Below are positions 5,711 through 7,428 of a stretch of 7,428 nucleotides of DNA, piece by piece; within the stretch, counting starts at the first letter, position 1; the number at the start of each line of letters is the position of its first letter. The stretch comes from JACCYQ01 sp036675565 (GTDB lineage: Bacteria; Bacteroidota; Bacteroidia; Chitinophagales; Chitinophagaceae). Under the pieces are notes generated by a model that had not been told where the DNA came from, searched no databases, and was given only the letters and a program-made list of their open reading frames with translations. The position numbers and the translations under genes are program-made. The stretch is taken from contig JAKFER010000030.1 in NCBI GenBank assembly GCA_036675565.1, positions 1 to 7,428 of the forward strand. The letters run 5' to 3'.

Positions 5711-5786
5711 TATGTTTAGTCGTTGAGAAGGTTTAGGCGTTTAGTTAAACTGTATGTTTAGTTGTTGAGAAGGTTTAGGCGTTTAG
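5711..5786. repeat. Two direct copies of a 34-bp GTTTAG-type repeat
   Basis: The copies are 5711-5744 and 5753-5786, differing at one base (gtttagTCg versus gtttagTTg), with a 42-bp period. Each is itself made of hexamers: GTTTAG, GTTGAG, GTTTAG, GTTTAG, spaced by 2 or 3 bases, so the hexamers recur every 8 or 9 bp. Confidence 0.85.
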
Positions 5787-5869
5787 GTGTCTTATCAACG
5801 AGAGCTATTGTATGGAATAAAAAATATATTATTTGCGCTAAACATCTAAACAACTAAACGTCTAAACAT
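5754..5869. terminator. Large inverted repeat between convergent genes, possible bidirectional terminator
   Basis: The second GTTTAG copy (5754-5786) faces CTAAAC at 5838-5843, 5846-5851, 5854-5859 and 5862-5867. The blocks pair with short internal mismatches, about 25 pairs in all, around a 51-nt AT-rich loop. It lies between the 3' ends of the response regulator (+) and the App1-like gene (-), where transcripts from both sides must stop. It is low in GC and has no clean T-run, so a termination role is inferred from position and symmetry. Confidence 0.45.
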
Positions 5870-5882
5870 TCCTACAATATTG

Positions 5883-7040
5883 TCAAATTGTACTCGGTTC
5901 TTCCTTACCAGCCACTTCACCTTCATCTTCTTTTTTATCCTGTTCAATGGCGGGTAATTCTTTCGTGTATATCAAACCGGAAGCGGCTGCATGTTCCGCA
6001 GCTTTTACTGTGTCCTGGGTGAGGATCATTTCTACACCATGTTCTTTTAGCGAGTCCGCCACTTTTTGTGCCAGTTCATGTTTTTCCGGGATAGCCACAT
6101 CCCTGATATAAATTGCCAGTATGCGACCGGGATATTGTTTCACTACTTCATGATAAATAGGAGGATCCTGTTCGCCGCTGTCGCCCACCAACACAAAAGG
6201 AAGGTGCGGGTAAGTGTCCAGTACCTGCGAGATCTCTTTAAACTTATGACTTAGATAATCACCACTCACAAAGGAATCGCTTTGAATACCAAAATCGCGG
6301 AGCAATAATGGTCCTGCAGGTATTTCGTTATGATCCATAAAATCAACCAGGAGGTCATACAAATTCCAGGGGCTGCTGCTGACATAAAAGAAAGGATTGT
6401 TCCGTTTGCCGTTTCGACCCAGTTGCAATGCCTTATAAAATTCAGTGACACCTGCATAAGGCAATCGTGTTTTTGCATTGGAGAGCAAAACGGTTTTGCC
6501 CATAGCCAGCAGGCTGGTAGCACCGGTGCGGATGATGGTATCGTCAATATCGCTGATGATGCCATACTCCGCATCGGCCGGCGGGATCATGATCTCCGCA
6601 ATGGCATTTGAATCCCGGAAACCCTGGCGTTCATCTTCCAGTTGCAAGGGAATGGTATGATACAATTCTTCGGTTAATACCGGTGTGGTTGGATTGAGAT
6701 CAAAAACAAAATGACCTTCTTTATTTGTGATGACGCAATGTTCTTCGCCCTGCAAAACGATTTTGACTTTGGCGCCGGGTACTTCATCGCTTTCAAAGCG
6801 TTTGTACATGTTGAGCAGGTTGGTAAATAAATTATCGCCTTCATTTGCGGCAGCAATTTTTTTGTCTTCGAGAACGCGGCCGCGGATATATATTTTGCGT
6901 CCGGTACCATAGGTGCGGTAAGGGATGATGTGAATGGGATCGTTGCCGCCGAGGCGTTGCTTTAAACGATCGGTAATATGATCTATGCCGTCATCAATGT
7001 GACGGGCAAATTTTACCAGTTTGTTTTTCCATGCATTCAT
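5883..7040 (-). CDS. App1-type HAD-fold phosphatase (putative phosphatidate phosphatase)
   Basis: The catalytic core of this 385-residue protein matches the App1/DUF2183 family, whose yeast founder dephosphorylates phosphatidate to diacylglycerol. The HAD nucleophile motif is S-D-I-D-D-T-I (163-169), with Asp164 as nucleophile and Asp166 as acid-base. Motif II is Y-V-S-S-S-P-W-N-L-Y-D (219-229), the family signature. Lys266 or Lys268 in H-K-F-K-E-I (265-270) is the likely motif III Lys, and L-V-G-D-S-G-E-Q-D-P (284-293) supplies Asp287 and Asp292. Residues 45-155 look like the N-terminal beta-rich part that precedes the core in bacterial members (Y-I-R-G-R-V-L at 51-57, N-K-E-G-H-F-V-F-D at 106-114). 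The C-terminal tail (from about 361) is charged and probably disordered. There is no signal peptide or membrane segment, so cytoplasm or inner membrane surface is likely. It is transcribed convergently to the signalling operon and appears alone on its strand. G+C is higher than in hipT: 31 G/C in 6181-6240. Confidence 0.88.
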   Translation of the reverse strand: MNAWKNKLVKFARHIDDGIDHITDRLKQRLGGNDPIHIIPYRTYGTGRKIYIRGRVLEDKKIAAANEGDNLFTNLLNMYKRFESDEVPGAKVKIVLQGEEHCVITNKEGHFVFDLNPTTPVLTEELYHTIPLQLEDERQGFRDSNAIAEIMIPPADAEYGIISDIDDTIIRTGATSLLAMGKTVLLSNAKTRLPYAGVTEFYKALQLGRNGKRNNPFFYVSSSPWNLYDLLVDFMDHNEIPAGPLLLRDFGIQSDSFVSGDYLSHKFKEISQVLDTYPHLPFVLVGDSGEQDPPIYHEVVKQYPGRILAIYIRDVAIPEKHELAQKVADSLKEHGVEMILTQDTVKAAEHAAASGLIYTKELPAIEQDKKEDEGEVAGKEEPSTI

Positions 7041-7045
7041 GGAGG

Positions 7046-7136
7046 AAAATTAGGCAATTTGGCAATTTGACAATGAGGTAATGAGATAATTTGAAAATTT
7101 GAGAATTTGAAAATGAGGAAACAATTTGAAAATTTG
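7046..7136. repeat. 8-bp-period AATTTG/AATGAG array upstream of the App1-like gene
   Basis: Nine consecutive 8-bp units fit the pattern NNAATTTG or NNAATGAG (the first reads aaAATTAG) from 7046 to 7117 with no slip. After a 3-bp offset, two more units follow to 7136. The first two bases of each unit vary and the last six are nearly fixed. The array fills the leader region of the App1-like gene, beginning 5 bp from its start codon, so its promoter must lie within or beyond it. Confidence 0.85.
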
Positions 7137-7159
7137 TTTAGAGACGTTTAGTCGTTTAG
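7136..7159. repeat. Short GTTTAG array
   Basis: GTTTAG occurs at 7136-7141, 7146-7151 and 7154-7159 with spacers AGAC and TC. It abuts the AATTTG array and uses the same hexamer as the repeats at 5711-5867 on the other side of the App1-like gene. Confidence 0.75.
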
Positions 7160-7181
7160 CTATTTATGATTTGTGTCTTTT

Positions 7182-7306
7182 CCTTGCGATACTATTTTAC
7201 TGAGTTTAATGTATATATCGCGAAGGGCGCTATGAACCGCAAAGGGCGCAAAGAATACAGAAACCTCCTTGCGATCCTTGCGTAATCTTTGCGCTCCTGG
7301 CGATAC
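7182..7306. repeat. Third main copy of the CGCAAAG/CTTGCG repeat
   Basis: It runs from ccttgcgatactatttt through gaagggcgctatgaaccgc to ctggcgatac. It follows the order of the copies at 1165-1364 in the same orientation (cgctatgaaccgca, then cgcaaagaatacag, then ccttgcg twice, then ggcgatac). The arms cgcaaagggcgcaaag (7239-7254) and ccttgcgatccttgcg (7267-7282) pair at 12 of 16 positions. Both strands read openly through it, which is not evidence of a gene. Confidence 0.85.
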
Positions 7307-7330
7307 TTCTTTGTGAACTTTGTGTATTCT

Positions 7331-7395
7331 CCCTTTGTGTCCTTTGTGTTCAAAAAAAGTCAATTCAGATGAAGTGGAACACAACGAGCACGAAG
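7331..7395. repeat. Imperfect inverted repeat of CTTTGTGT/ACACAA type
   Basis: The left arm ccctttgtgtcctttgtgttc (7331-7351) is complementary to gaacacaacgagcacgaag (7377-7395) at about 15 of 19 positions, including 8 unbroken pairs next to the 25-nt loop, which carries an A7 run. It joins on to the repeat at 7182-7306. The last bases of the window (7396-7428) continue with accacaaggggcactaag, resembling 1082-1099. I see no gene from 7041 to the window end. Confidence 0.7.
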
Positions 7396-7428
7396 AACCA
7401 CAAGGGGCACTAAGTCGTGAATTTCGTG

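Noticed and set aside
5711..5869. GTTTAG/CTAAAC arrays as a CRISPR array
   Set aside because: The conserved units are only 6 bp with 2-3 bp spacers, there are no spacer-length unique sequences, and no cas genes are nearby.
6066..6912. Plus-strand frames opposite the App1-like gene
   Set aside because: They are antisense shadows of a gene with clear HAD motifs and show no independent coding signal.
7160..7384. A 74-codon frame on the minus strand
   Set aside because: It lies wholly in the right-end repeats and gives the familiar spurious peptide F-F-A-P-F-A-V-H-S-A-L-R-D. No start context or conserved domain is visible.

Overview
The window looks like chromosomal DNA from a member of the Bacteroidota, most likely close to the Chitinophagaceae. 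The evidence is composite: two promoter-like sites match the Bacteroidota -7 consensus TAnnTTTG exactly, Shine-Dalgarno sequences are weak or absent, one secreted protein has an FAQ-type signal-peptide end, the histidine kinase has a T-H-N-L-K-E-P H-box, and the gaps carry imperfect repeats of the kind common in this phylum. No rRNA, tRNA, CRISPR array or transposase is visible. The taxonomic call is inference.

Layout. Bases 1-319 are AT-rich and apparently non-coding. At 320-1063 (+) lies a secreted PI-PLC/GDPD-like phosphodiesterase. Bases 1064-1588 hold no gene: first a block of about 340 bp of degenerate repeats with two 94-bp copies in tandem, then three near-identical 18-bp palindromes whose centres are exactly 40 bp apart. 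These lead into a three-gene toxin-antitoxin operon (1589-3094, +): a HipB-type repressor, a free-standing HipA N-terminal domain (HipS-like) and a HipA-type kinase core (HipT-like). The genes overlap by 14 and 1 nt.

From 3196 to 5700 (+) comes a signalling cassette: an RsbQ-type alpha/beta hydrolase with a GTG start, a soluble PAS-histidine kinase overlapping it by ATGA, and, after 43 nt, a receiver-only response regulator. In Bacillus subtilis, RsbQ works with the PAS domain of the phosphatase RsbP. Here the same hydrolase-PAS pair appears to be wired to a two-component kinase instead.

Convergent to this, 5883-7040 (-) encodes an App1-type HAD phosphatase (putative phosphatidate phosphatase). 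It is bracketed by short repeat arrays with an 8-bp period: GTTTAG-type downstream and AATTTG/AATGAG-type upstream. The right end (7182-7428) returns to the same repeat family seen at 1080-1420.

The two systems most worth attention are the hipBST-like operon with its phased operators and an altered kinase loop (A-V-T where S-V-A or S-I-S is known), and the RsbQ/PAS-kinase/receiver cassette as a possible cytoplasmic sensor of a small hydrophobic ligand. Homology statements come from recalled family sequences and motifs; no database search was run.
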